Shown: positions 26,630-35,303, counted from the first letter of the stretch. The stretch: 64,000 bases of DNA from Parvularcula dongshanensis (GCF_014199615.1 NZ_JACHOB010000007.1:62001-126000); one strand, 5' to 3'. A program made the numbers and translations. The notes: generated from the letters alone by a model not told the origin.

Positions 26630-27540
26630 TTACGCTGCACTTTCCCAGTATCCACACCAGGTCTGGCTGACCGGCGCGCCTAGCGCGAGGCCAAGCGCCC
26701 GCCCGGCGAGCTTCCTGTTGTCCTCACGGCGGTGATCTTCGAGCCGGGCGGCGTGCCCAGCGTACTGGTGAAGTACTTCGCGCTAACGGGGTGATGCTGG
26801 CCCTGCACCATGCGGCGGAAGGCGGGAGAAGAATGACTCCGCTTGGTTAGTGCAGGCACCCGGGATCGAAAACGCTTTCTGATGGGTCACGCGGCGTGCG
26901 TCATAGAAGCCGTGCAGCTGATCCCAGTGCGAGGCTTTGTCAGCGTGAAGGATCGAACCGGCTTCGACGCGCTCGGCAGCAAAGCGGACGCCTTGGGCTT
27001 CGGCCATCGCTACGGTCGTGAGGGTCCGGCCGCCACGCTGACGAGCGGCGCCGACGACGCGGCGCTTGCCGTTCTGGTGACGCGCTAGGCGGCGGTCGCG
27101 GCAGTTCTCTTTCCGGTTCGCCTGACGTAGCTTGCCGCCGAAATAGGCGCCGGCGATCTCGACTTCGCCGCGCAGGATTATGGAGCGCGTCTAGGCGCTC
27201 ATGGCCTCGCGGACCAATGCGCCAGCACGAAGGCCGTTTTGAACTGCAGGTCAAGATTACGGCTCAGGTGCACCGCACTCAGGCCCTTGGCCCCGTTCAC
27301 GACGAGAAGGATCCCCGCCAGAAGGTCGGTGAAGGCCAGTTTGCGGCTATGGAACATCGTGCCGCTCGTGACCGAGAACTGCTGATGGCACGCCTTGCAC
27401 TTGAACTTGCGGCGGGTCGCGATCGAGTAGGCTTCGTCGTGCTCGCAACGAGGGCAAACCGGCGCACCATCCGTCGCGGGCCAGCGGACCTTGCAGAACG
27501 TCTCATACGCCTTGCCCCGCCAGCCTTGCAGATGGCTTCG
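26630..27540 (-). pseudogene. IS1595-family transposase, multiply frameshifted
   Basis: Piecing minus-strand frames together gives an N-terminal zinc ribbon (CPRCEHDEAYS...RRKFKCKAC), then QQFSVTSGTMFHSRKLAF, GILLVVNGAKGLSAVHLSRNLDLQFKTAFVLAH, a middle portion, DKASHWDQLHGFY and CTNQAESFFSRLRRM, and finally an ending GAPVSQTWCGYWES. These are hallmark segments of IS1595 transposases. The segments sit in different frames with stops between them, so at least three frameshifts have occurred. I saw no terminal repeats with confidence. Confidence 0.8.
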
Positions 27541-27568
27541 AGGCGCAGGAGAAAAGGAAGTGCGGTGC

Positions 27569-27627
27569 TATATCGTTGATGCCAACGATATATGGCTAGA
27601 TGGCCTCTATGTCAACGCTTAGCGTTG
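27569..27627 (+). promoter_or_regulatory. Pair of inverted repeats upstream of the Xre gene
   Basis: 27569-27592 has 10-bp perfect arms TATATCGTTG and CAACGATATA around ATGC. 27613-27627 has CAACGC-TTA-GCGTTG. Both contain CAACG/CGTTG half sites in opposite arrangements, 40-90 bp before the regulator start. Autoregulation is a reasonable inference. Confidence 0.5.
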
Positions 27628-27665
27628 GCCTTGATGCAGAAAGTTGGCCACGCTACTTCCGTACT

Positions 27666-27896
27666 ATGCTCTCTCCTCCTCTGTGCCGCGCGGCGCGCGG
27701 TTGGCTCGGTTGGTCACAGTCTCAGCTCGCCGAGAAGGCGGGCGTGAGCCAATCGACGGTGCGCGACTTCGAGGCCGGGCGGCGGGTGCCGATCGGTAAT
27801 AACATGAAGTCACTACAGCACGCGTTCGAAGATGCAGAGATCGTCTTCATGGTAGACGAAGAGGGTCGGGCGGTCGGACTCAACGGACCGCTCTAG
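27666..27896 (+). CDS. Xre-family helix-turn-helix regulator
   Basis: 76 residues from the ATG at 27666; an upstream in-frame start at 27600 would overlap the second palindrome. The helix-turn-helix is textbook: ARGWLGWSQSQLAEKAGVSQSTVRDFEAGRRVP. The C-terminal FEDAEIVFMVDEEGRAVGL is a small dimerisation hairpin common in this family. It converges with a broken hypothetical gene, sharing the last few bases. No toxin partner is adjacent. Confidence 0.85.
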   Translation: MLSPPLCRAARGWLGWSQSQLAEKAGVSQSTVRDFEAGRRVPIGNNMKSLQHAFEDAEIVFMVDEEGRAVGLNGPL

Positions 27897-28727
27897 TCTT
27901 CGTCCGGCGAAGGCAGCTCGGAAGGCGTTAGCTCAGTCGGGTCGTCAACGTCGAACACGGCGTGCACCTCGACGAGGTGGTAGACGAGCAACCGTTCCCC
28001 ATAATGCTCATAGATCAGGGGTACAAGGAAGCCCTTACGGTAGATGTTGTCTTCTGCCTCAGCGATCTCGTGCTTGATCCGCTCTTCGGCGTAGTCGGAC
28101 TGGTAGACGATCGGACGAGGTTGGTCGGTCAGGGCTGGTATGACGACCTTATGGCCTGATCGCCTACCGCGCTTCCCGTCGCCAACGTTCGTTTGCCAGA
28201 ACCGCATGATGACCTGCTCATGGGTCTCGTGGGTCACGTCCGGCTTCCGCTGCAGTTGGGCACGCATCACGCGGCCTACAATCAACAGCCGCGTCACCGG
28301 TCTGAATGCTAATGTGCACCTCTCGCTTCTAGCCGTCCGGCTTCTCAGTCGACCCGCGGTAGGCGATCTGCAGCTTGCCGTCTGTGTCTTGGGCAATCGG
28401 CCTGAGAATGTCGGCGACCTGCGATAGCTCCCGCTTCGTCATATCCGCGGCCGCCGATTAGCCGTCAGGACCGCGCAGAGATGTCAGGCGACGCGTTAGC
28501 CGCTTGGTGAAGTCGCGCGTAATGAGGACCTGATCCATCACGCCAATGGCGGTCGCGACGAACTCTATGATGATTGAGCTTTGGCGGATCGACTTAATGT
28601 AGAAGCGCGAGGTGCTCTCAGCGTCCGGCGCGTTCTCGTGGATGAAGTCGTCGTATTGGTTCGCCAACGAACCCAATAGGTCACCTAGCTCACGAACCTC
28701 GATCGGTTCAGCGAGATCGATGTCCAC
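27893..28727 (-). pseudogene. Broken hypothetical gene in three segments
   Basis: Reading the minus strand from 28727, an 89-codon segment (MDIDLAEPIEVRELGDLLGS...) ends at TAA 28458. The same frame then continues (TKRELSQVADILRPIAQDTDGKLQI...) to TAG 28329. A shifted frame overlapping from about 28300 carries MRAQLQRKPDVTHETHEQVIMRFWQTN and the rest to 27893. From memory of similar alphaproteobacterial hypothetical proteins, these three parts belong to one protein of about 275 residues, so one nonsense and one frameshift mutation are implied. Function is unknown. The alternative is two separate small intact genes. Confidence 0.5.
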
Positions 28728-29167
28728 CTCTAATTAGGCCCCAGCCTCGTCCATATGCCTACGGTAGCGAAGTTCGCTCACGTTACCAGCCCTCCATTCG
28801 GGTGGCCGGTCCGCTAGGTGCGTTTGCTACATAAGGCGGGGGGATCCTCATCCCTCGCCGCGCTTCCCGCCGGGCGCTCACGCCTGCGACGACCTCGATG
28901 CCGCGCGCAATGACGACTCCGCTCCGACCTCCATCGGCGCCAGACGCTCGGAGAGCCGCGTCACGGCCCCCCGCAACGTTGACCTCGATCGTCAGGGCCA
29001 CCTCTTCTCCTCCAAAGTTCAGGGGCATCGTCGAACCCGGGTCGAACGCAGTCATCTCATCGTCGATAAGGAAGCATTATCGACGGTCAGAACTCTGCGT
29101 CGAGACGCCCTGCACAAATCAAGCTGACGGCGCTAAGCTTGACACTTCCCCCTCCCCTGGAGCCCTC
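28728..29167 (+). other. Interval of 440 bp without a supported gene
   Basis: On the minus strand a GGAGGAGAAGAG ribosome-like site precedes a GTG at 29001 and a 72-codon frame to 28783. It has no recognisable motif, and I do not call it. The right end contains the CTGGAG ribosome site of the next gene. Confidence 0.35.
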
Positions 29168-30253
29168 TTGTCCGACGCCCCCTTCGCCCTCCCCCCGATG
29201 ACGGTGCCGCAGTGGCAGAGCGCGGCGTCGTCGATCGCGGCGATCGGCGCCCTGTCGGCCCGCCTCGGCGAGGCCCACGCCGCCTCTCCCCTGGCGCCGC
29301 TCCTTAAGCACCGGTTCGCCTACCAATCCGCCCTTCGCCTCGCCTCCCGCGCACGGACCCCCGACCATGCGGGCGCCTACGCCCGTCTCTACGGCGTGCC
29401 CCGGGGGGCGAACGCGCCCTCCCCCGCCGACCTTGGCGCTGCACGCGACGCCGAGGTGTTGATGGCCGAGTTCCTCGCGACGGCCGCGACCGACGCCTCA
29501 CCCGCCGGGACGCCCCGACCGGCGGGTCCGGGCGTCTCAGCGTTGCTGCCGGAGGGCCTCGAGGAGCAGTCGGCTCGCCGCGGCGCCCCGCCCCTCCTCG
29601 CCGTCGCCGAGAGCCTGCGACGCGTCCTCGGCGGAACGCCGGTCCCGCAGGCGGGCCTCGCCGCGCTCACGGTCCTGAGCCGCGAAGGCTACCTTCCGAC
29701 CCCGCCGCCGCCGATCGGCTGGCGAGTGCCCCGCCCCCGTCCCGAGGGGGCGTGGAACGTGACGGCCCTTCGCCGGCTCGCGGGCGCGCTCGGCGAGGCG
29801 AACGCGCTCCTGACGGCGGTCCACGCCTTCCACCGCGACGCCGTCGCGGCGACGCGCGACCTTCGGTCGGACAGTGCCGCCCGCCCTCTCCTCCCGGCGC
29901 TCGCCGCCCTCCCCGTCGTCACGCAGCGAATCGGGACCGCGACCTTCGGCCTCTCGGCCCAGACCTTCCAGACCGCGATCGGCCGCCTCGTCGAGCGCGG
30001 CGTGGCGCGCGAACTCACCGGGCGTCGGAAGTGGCGCGTCTGGGCGGCGAACGATCTTCGCCTCGCGCCGGTCCTCGACGCAGCCGAGGGTGTCGCTATG
30101 GCGCCGACCTCGACCACGGCCCCCCTCCGCGCGCTCGGTCCCCTCCCCCCGATCGACTGGTCGCGTCACGACGAGGCCCTCGCAGCGGCCATCGCCGCCG
30201 CCGACGCGCTCCTGGCGCGCGCCCGCCCCGAGGACGCCGCGCCCAAATCCTGA
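29168..30253 (+). CDS. Winged-helix replicon protein, DUF1612-like
   Basis: About 361 residues from a TTG at 29168 with CTGGAG 6 bp upstream; the frame is open further left but without a ribosome site. It is helical and Ala/Arg-rich, with an N-terminal YQSALRLASRARTPDHAGAYARLYG segment. The C-terminal domain (LLPALAALPVVTQRIGTATFGLSAQTFQTAIGRLVERGVARELTGRRKWRVWAA) is a winged helix of the type found at the end of DUF1612 and some Fic proteins. Such proteins are common on rhizobial and other alphaproteobacterial plasmids, with unknown role. It converges on parB, which supports membership of the replicon backbone. Confidence 0.6.
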   Translation: MSDAPFALPPMTVPQWQSAASSIAAIGALSARLGEAHAASPLAPLLKHRFAYQSALRLASRARTPDHAGAYARLYGVPRGANAPSPADLGAARDAEVLMAEFLATAATDASPAGTPRPAGPGVSALLPEGLEEQSARRGAPPLLAVAESLRRVLGGTPVPQAGLAALTVLSREGYLPTPPPPIGWRVPRPRPEGAWNVTALRRLAGALGEANALLTAVHAFHRDAVAATRDLRSDSAARPLLPALAALPVVTQRIGTATFGLSAQTFQTAIGRLVERGVARELTGRRKWRVWAANDLRLAPVLDAAEGVAMAPTSTTAPLRALGPLPPIDWSRHDEALAAAIAAADALLARARPEDAAPKS

Positions 30254-30349
30254 ACGATTATTAATCTAAGGGGCGACCGCGCGCGCGTTCGGACGGCGGG
30301 CCGATCGGCTCGGTCGCCGTCCTCGCCCGCCGCGGCAGGATCGGACCCG

Positions 30350-31378
30350 CTAGTCCATCTTCGGGAGCCGCTTCTTGATCTCCTTCAGCGTCTCGGCGGT
30401 CGACGCGGTCGGCGCGAGGGGGACGCGGAAGGTCATGTACTTCCGCCCCCGCTCGACCTCGACGAGGAGTTGTCCATCGGGCGCGGTGACCCGCTCCGGC
30501 GCCGCGCGCTTCGCCTTCTGCCGCTGGGGCGCCGCCCCCGCCGCGAGGAGCTCTGTTTGAACTGTCCGCGCGTCGTAGCGCGCCCCTCCCCCTTCGCGTC
30601 GGGCTTGCCGCTGGGCCTCCGCGATCTCGCTCGCGCGCGTGACGATGCGCGTCCGCGCGGCGTCCTCGTTCAGGAGCGGCGCGAGGGCGGTCGCCGCCCG
30701 AAGCGTGATCTCGGTCGACACCGGGAAGGCCGCGACGACCTCGTCCGGCAGCCCCGCGAGGTTCAGGTAGTGCCGAAGCTTACCGCGGGACATGCCGACC
30801 TTTTCGGCCATACGCAGCACCGTTCCCCCGTAGAACTCTTCGAGTGCCGAGGCGTAGTCCCGCGCGCGCTCGTACTCGCTGATGTCCTGCCGACCCCGGT
30901 TCTCGGCGTCGGAGGCGAGGAACGCCTCCTCGTCCTCCATCCGCCGGACCTCGACGAGGTAGAGGATGTCCGTCCGCTTCTCCTGCGTCCGGAGGTAGGT
31001 CACCGCGAAGTGGCGCCGGGCCCCTGCGATGACCTCGAACTCGTAGCCCGCCGGATCGTTCTTGAGCGGCCGCGCGATCGCCGGCGTCGTCTGCTGACCC
31101 TTGGCGCGGATGTCGTCGATAAGCTCGGCGCAGTTCTCCGGCGTCAGGAGGTCGTAGAACCGGTTGTGCCGGCGCCACATCCGGCACTGCTCCGGCAGCA
31201 CCGTCCGGAGCGACGCGGACCGCATCCGGCCCGTCGCGACCTGGTTCGCGACGTTCTGGCGGTCCTCGAAGACGCTCACGCCCCGGCGCCTCGGCTTCTC
31301 CCGTTCGGTGCCCCCCTCCCCTGCGCCGACGTCAAGTCCTTCGAGGGCGTCGTTGAGCGCCCCAAGCCGCTTGTTCAT
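30350..31378 (-). CDS. parB: ParB-family centromere-binding partition protein
   Basis: 342 residues. The ParB/sulfiredoxin-like N-domain has GARRHFAV at residues 119-126, in the place of the CTP-binding GERRxxA box. A helix-turn-helix follows (MAEKVGMSRGKLRHYLNLAGLPDEV, about 190-214). The C-terminal 60 residues after a charged linker likely dimerise. It loads on parS and stimulates ParA for replicon segregation. It lies 184 bp downstream of parA on the same strand, with the candidate parS palindrome between them. The sequence is closer to plasmid SopB/RepB types than to chromosomal ParB. Confidence 0.9.
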   Translation of the reverse strand: MNKRLGALNDALEGLDVGAGEGGTEREKPRRRGVSVFEDRQNVANQVATGRMRSASLRTVLPEQCRMWRRHNRFYDLLTPENCAELIDDIRAKGQQTTPAIARPLKNDPAGYEFEVIAGARRHFAVTYLRTQEKRTDILYLVEVRRMEDEEAFLASDAENRGRQDISEYERARDYASALEEFYGGTVLRMAEKVGMSRGKLRHYLNLAGLPDEVVAAFPVSTEITLRAATALAPLLNEDAARTRIVTRASEIAEAQRQARREGGGARYDARTVQTELLAAGAAPQRQKAKRAAPERVTAPDGQLLVEVERGRKYMTFRVPLAPTASTAETLKEIKKRLPKMD

Positions 31379-31537
31379 CCCTTCGTTCCTCGCTTCTCAG
31401 CAGCGAAAGCTTGCGTCCGGATCAACGGGCCTGCAAGCCAGGAGCGCGCCGGCACCGCGCGTTCCTGACCGCCTACCCCTGCCCTTCGCTTACTTCGCCA
31501 ATTCCGTCATTCTTGAGTGATTTCCGTCGCTTACATG

Positions 31538-31559
31538 GAGTGGCCACGCGTGGCCACTC
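31538..31559. repeat. Perfect 22-bp palindrome, candidate parS
   Basis: The half site GAGTGGCCACG is followed directly by its exact reverse complement, with no spacer. It lies 3 bp past the parA stop and 160 bp before the parB start. I noticed no other copy in the window. It does not match the chromosomal parS consensus TGTTTCACGTGAAACA. Confidence 0.6.
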
Positions 31560-31562
31560 GCC

Positions 31563-32735
31563 TCAAGCCGCGCCCTGTGCCCTCAACTGGCCCTGGTGGC
31601 TGCGCCACGTTCCTCGCACCAAGCCCTCAAGCTCTCCCATCACCTTGTCGAGGTTCGCCCGGCACCTCTTATACGTCTGGTTGCTCGGCCCGGTGTACTC
31701 GTAGACCGTCCGCAGCTCCGCCGAGGCGGTGTTGTACTCTGAGGAGTCGATCAGCGCCGTCGGCAGGATGTCAGTACCGAACACCTTTTTCATTCCCTCC
31801 CGGATGACCTTCTGCGCACGCTTGTTCTCGTCAACCCGGGACGCCAGCACCTGCACGAACTGGAAGTCGGTCTCGAACCCTCTCTTCTCGAGGGTCTCGA
31901 GGACGTCGACGAGCATGGTGAGGAACGTCACCGTGGAGCCGTAGTCGACGACCGCCGGCGGCGTCGGGATGACGAGGGCCGAGGCGGCCCGAAGCGCGTT
32001 GAGCGAGATCATGCCGAGCGCCGGGGGCGGGTCGAGGATGACGACGTCGTAGTCGTACTTGATGTCGTCGATGCCCGCCTTCAGGGACTCGAAGCGGTTC
32101 GCCGGGTCCTCGCCGCCGGCCGCGATCGCGTACTCAGCGTTGTAGAGTCCGAGGCTCGCCGGGATCAGGTGGAGACCCTCCCAGTAGGTCTCGCGGACGG
32201 CGTAGCGCAGGTCCGGGGCCTCGTGGAGAAGGAAGGGGAGGGCGGTGTCGTCCTCGTCGAGGTCGTGCGCGGGGTTGAGGCCGAAGAGGAGGGTCGCGCT
32301 GGCCTGGGGGTCGATGTCCGCCAGCAGCACGCGGTAGCCGCGGAGAGCGAAGTACTGCGCCGCGTGGACGCTGTTGGTCGACTTCCCGACGCCGCCCTTG
32401 AAGTTCTGGAACGCGATCACGACCGGCTCTTCGTGGTCCTGCCGGTAGGGACGCGTGCCGAAGAGGTCCCGCATCCGGTTGACGTCGGAGAGCGTGTAGC
32501 CGGCGCGGTTCCCACTCTGCCGCTTCTCAGGTGTGGGCAGGTCGCCCTCGCTCTCCGCCCGGCGGATGGTGTTCTCCGACCGGCCGACGAGCTTCGCTGC
32601 CTCGCGGACGCTGAAGCGAAGGTCGAGCGTCTTCCCTGCGTCCTCGAGAGCGAGTTGCTCGCCGACGAGGTCCATCAAACGGCTCGCCCGCGCCTGAATG
32701 GTGCGAATCTGATCGAGCTCTACGCTCTCACTCAT
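31563..32735 (-). CDS. parA: ParA-family partition ATPase with N-terminal helix-turn-helix
   Basis: 390 residues from the ATG at 32735, chosen because GAGGAC lies just upstream; an ATG at 32804 would add 23 residues without a site. An N-terminal DNA-binding region (FSVREAAKLVGRSENTIRRAESEGDLP, residues 41-67) marks a type Ia ParA that also represses its own operon. The deviant Walker A motif FKGGVGKSTNS is at 112-122, switch I DIDPQASATL follows, and the Walker B strand reads VVILDPPPAL. The C-terminal TYKRCRANLDKVMGEL is typical of plasmid ParA/SopA/RepA. It is transcribed with parB and divergently from repC. Confidence 0.93.
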   Translation of the reverse strand: MSESVELDQIRTIQARASRLMDLVGEQLALEDAGKTLDLRFSVREAAKLVGRSENTIRRAESEGDLPTPEKRQSGNRAGYTLSDVNRMRDLFGTRPYRQDHEEPVVIAFQNFKGGVGKSTNSVHAAQYFALRGYRVLLADIDPQASATLLFGLNPAHDLDEDDTALPFLLHEAPDLRYAVRETYWEGLHLIPASLGLYNAEYAIAAGGEDPANRFESLKAGIDDIKYDYDVVILDPPPALGMISLNALRAASALVIPTPPAVVDYGSTVTFLTMLVDVLETLEKRGFETDFQFVQVLASRVDENKRAQKVIREGMKKVFGTDILPTALIDSSEYNTASAELRTVYEYTGPSNQTYKRCRANLDKVMGELEGLVRGTWRSHQGQLRAQGAA

Positions 32736-32774
32736 GCTGTCCTCGTCTCGGCTCGCAGCGTCTCTTGACAGAAA

Positions 32775-32841
32775 GTTAAGACTTAAGGCTCTCTTAACGA
32801 TCATGGTCGACTTTTTGGCTCGTTCGGCCTAAAAGTCGACC
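32775..32841. repeat. Two inverted repeats upstream of parA
   Basis: 32775-32798 has GTTAAGA-N10-TCTTAAC. 32805-32841 has perfect 11-bp arms GGTCGACTTTT and AAAAGTCGACC, extended by GGC/GCC after a one-base mismatch around a 7-nt centre. Their position 40-106 bp before the ParA start suggests an autorepression operator or part of the centromere/origin. Confidence 0.55.
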
Positions 32842-33276
32842 GCTAACCGCTGGATCCCCGAAATGTTGCATCGGTTCGAGAATCGGAGCGGTTGTAACGA
32901 GGCCTACCAGAAGCCCGGTGCGAGAGGCGAGGAGCGACGATGACAGAAGGGGCGACCACCACCGCTGACTCCTGTGCTCGCCACGCCTCCCCGTGCCGCC
33001 GCCCCGACCCCGCGCGTGCTCCTCTTTGTATCAGCAGCGCGGCCGCCGCGCAGCCGGTTCGAGCCGCCTCGCCGCCTCGAAGTCTCGTGCAGCCGCGCGT
33101 GTCCCCCGCCTCTCGTTCCGGCGTCGGCGAGGGGAGGGGGGCCGCTTCGTCGGATCGCCACTCCGCCCCAACGCCCTGCCGCGCCGCCCCCTCGTCGTGC
33201 GGCCGACCCGCCAGCAACCGGCGCTCGCCGCCGATCGCGCTTCTCCTGACGGGAGGCCTCGTCATGACCGGGTAGA

Positions 33277-33302
33277 AAAAAGGCCCCGCCGAGGCGGGGC
33301 CG
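33277..33302 (-). terminator. Intrinsic terminator on the minus strand
   Basis: GGCCCCGCC-GA-GGCGGGGCC, followed on the minus strand by six U. It is well formed, yet no minus-strand gene lies upstream of it before repC's own leader. Confidence 0.75.
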
Positions 33303-33506
33303 GAAAGGTGATGCGACCAAGAAAGGGCCGTCCTCAAACTCACCCTCACCGTACGCCTTTCCCTCGACACCCGCAAGTAACGCGCGCGTCCGGCGCCGAA
33401 GAGCCGCCGTGACGCCGCGACTAAGGTCGCGCGCGGCATCGTCCCGCGCGAACGGGCCGTCACGCCGGCGGTACGCGAAGAAGGAAGGGACAGGAAAGCA
33501 CGCACG

Positions 33507-33528
33507 AAAAACCCCGCCGGAGGCGGGG
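33507..33528 (-). terminator. Second intrinsic terminator on the minus strand
   Basis: CCCCGCC-TCC-GGCGGGG, followed by five U on the minus strand, 125 bp upstream of the repC start codon. It is in the right place to end a short RNA antisense to the repC leader. Confidence 0.7.
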
Positions 33529-33652
33529 CTTCCCAGAGTCTGGTTGGGGTACGTCCCCGATTTGGCGATCACAGGCCTACACCAACCGATTCGCGCTGGC
33601 AACGAAAATCGCACTACCGGTGCCACGGGAATCGTGCATCCTGACGACATAC

Positions 33653-34912
33653 ATGTCAGTACACGGAAAGACAGGAACTCGTCGCTACGACGAGACGATG
33701 GCGCGCGCGCGCCTCTACGCCGAGGCCTTCGAAGGCACGGGCCTCAAACCCGGGAAGATCCTCGCGAACTGCAAGCGCGTCCGCTCGGCGCTCGGCTACA
33801 GCCTTTCGGCGGAGAAGGTGCTCGACACGCTCTTCCGGTTCACGCGGCCGATCGACTGGGAGGAGGGGAGCCCAATCGGTCCCGTCGTCTGGCCCTCGAA
33901 CGACGAGCTCATCGAGCAGACGCACCTTCAGAAGCGAACGGTGCAGGCCTGTCTGCGGCAGCTCATCCGCGTCGGGCTCATCTGCCCGGTCGATAGCGCG
34001 AACGGGAAACGGTACGGAACGAGGGATCGGACGAGCGGGCACATCCTGCGGGCCTACGGCTTCTCCCTCGCTCCCTGCGGCACGCGCTACGTCGAGTTCG
34101 CCGAGCTCATCGAGGAGATGGACGCCCGGAAGGCCGAGCGCCGCGCTCTCCGCTCGGCCTTCGGCAGCCTCTGCCGGGACGTCCGCATGATCTGCACGGC
34201 CGAAGTCGAGGTCGGCGCCGCGCAGTTCCGCGACTGGCTGGAAGAGACCGAGCGCCTCGCCGAGCGGGCTCGGCGCACGCGCACGCTCGACGCCCTGAAG
34301 GACCTCGTCGCTCGGGTCACGACGATCGTCGCTCAGGCCCGGGCCGCGTTCGATCAACAGGCCGATCTGGATTGCCGGCCGAAAACTGCCGAACGAAACG
34401 AAGAAACGACACCCTTGGGTGAATCGAATGGCACCCACATTACAACTACAACGCAGACTCAACCCTACGGGGTTACTGTAGGTCTCTTCGGAAGAGGGAG
34501 TGGTCGGACCGATCGCACCCTCCTCCGGCATCGGGACATGCTGGAAGGCGAGATCGACGATCATAAGATCACCGCTGCCATGGCTTTCGAGCTCCTGGTC
34601 GAACCCTCCCTTTGGGCGCGAGAGCGTCCCGATCACTGGGCGGTCATCGAAGGGGAGGTCGAGGCGATCGTCGCCAAACGCTCACTGCCCCACAGCCTCT
34701 GGTCCGACCTCCGCGAGGTGGCGGGGCGGCGCGGCGCGGTCCTGTCGATCCTGATCGCCGAACGCCGGGCCCTCCGCGGGGACGTCCAGAACTTCGGCGG
34801 CTACGTTCGGTCCATGATGCGCCGCGCCGCCGAGGGGCAGCTCCGGCTCGGGGGAAGCGTCTACGGCGAACTCGACCGGGCGAAGTCGGACCGAGTACCC
34901 GTTCATGCGTAA
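33653..34912 (+). CDS. repC: RepC-type plasmid replication initiator
   Basis: About 419 residues from the ATG at 33653. The N-terminal domain has a winged helix (VVWPSNDELIEQTHLQKRTVQACLRQLIRVGLI, then DSANGKRYGTRD), as in RepC of alphaproteobacterial repABC plasmids. The C-terminal domain (SLWSDLREVAGRRGAVLSILIAERR, then GGYVRSMMRRAAEGQLRLGGSVYG) matches the RepC C-domain ending in a Gly-Tyr-hydrophobic-Arg pattern. The low-GC middle (Thr/Gln/Asn-rich, about residues 240-285) is where RepC genes usually hold the origin. Unlike repABC, it is divergent from the ParA/ParB genes rather than third in their operon. The reading is firm; the family assignment is by eye. Confidence 0.85.
   Translation: MSVHGKTGTRRYDETMARARLYAEAFEGTGLKPGKILANCKRVRSALGYSLSAEKVLDTLFRFTRPIDWEEGSPIGPVVWPSNDELIEQTHLQKRTVQACLRQLIRVGLICPVDSANGKRYGTRDRTSGHILRAYGFSLAPCGTRYVEFAELIEEMDARKAERRALRSAFGSLCRDVRMICTAEVEVGAAQFRDWLEETERLAERARRTRTLDALKDLVARVTTIVAQARAAFDQQADLDCRPKTAERNEETTPLGESNGTHITTTTQTQPYGVTVGLFGRGSGRTDRTLLRHRDMLEGEIDDHKITAAMAFELLVEPSLWARERPDHWAVIEGEVEAIVAKRSLPHSLWSDLREVAGRRGAVLSILIAERRALRGDVQNFGGYVRSMMRRAAEGQLRLGGSVYGELDRAKSDRVPVHA
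34370..34490 (+). other. Low-GC segment inside repC, possible origin
   Basis: About 120 bp, clearly AT-richer than the flanks, encoding the Thr-rich linker of RepC. In repABC plasmids the origin lies in such a segment within repC. A small inverted repeat (CCTAC...GTAGG) is present. Origin function is inference. Confidence 0.35.
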
Positions 34913-35285
34913 GGACCACTGCTTGTCGTTTGGGGCGAGCCGTACAGCGCAAGACCAAACCTGCTGTTGGATCACTACCGCACGGCTCGCTGACTTCGGC
35001 CGAGAACCTTCGCAGGAACTCGTCGAGGCGAACGCCGAACAGCTGGGCCACGACCGGCGCATCGATCAGAGGCTGATCAGGCAGTTGCGCGGTGCGATCG
35101 GGCGCCGCTGGGCCGCAGTCGCGGCGATCACCGGAGCGCCCATGACTGACCGCTGGCAGGTCCGAAACGAGGGCAGCGACCTCAGGCGGATGCTCGAGGT
35201 TGCGCGGACGGGCGAGCTGCGTATGGACCGCACCGTCTCGGGCCTCGTCCGCGCTGCAGAAGCCGGGGAGGGAGACATAGCGTGA
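34905..35285 (+). CDS. Possible small gene coupled to repC
   Basis: The ATG overlaps the repC stop (ATGCGTAA). The frame ends at 35285, giving 126 codons without recognised motifs. The second half (LRRMLEVARTGELRMDRTVSGLVRAAEAGEGDIA) has coding-like composition, the first half less so. The promoter-like tract of the toxin-antitoxin pair follows immediately. It could also be non-coding spacer. Confidence 0.25.
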   Translation: MRKDHCLSFGASRTAQDQTCCWITTARLADFGREPSQELVEANAEQLGHDRRIDQRLIRQLRGAIGRRWAAVAAITGAPMTDRWQVRNEGSDLRRMLEVARTGELRMDRTVSGLVRAAEAGEGDIA

Positions 35286-35303
35286 CGGCCAGGCCCTCGC
35301 AGC

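Larger units (their letters stand above)
32842..33652. other. Replication/partition control region between parA and repC
   Basis: 800 bp, very GC-rich, without a supported gene on either strand. It holds two terminator-type hairpins that work only on the minus strand, i.e. in the direction antisense to the repC leader. No DnaA box TTATCCACA and no obvious iteron array were seen. Long open frames on several strands here are GC-bias artefacts. Confidence 0.5.

Noticed and set aside
28783-29001. A 72-codon minus-strand frame with a good ribosome-like site.
   Set aside because: No motif or context support; kept only as a remark.
33409-33996. Open frames across the repC leader on both strands.
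   Set aside because: They overlap terminators and the RepC gene and show no homology or ribosome sites.
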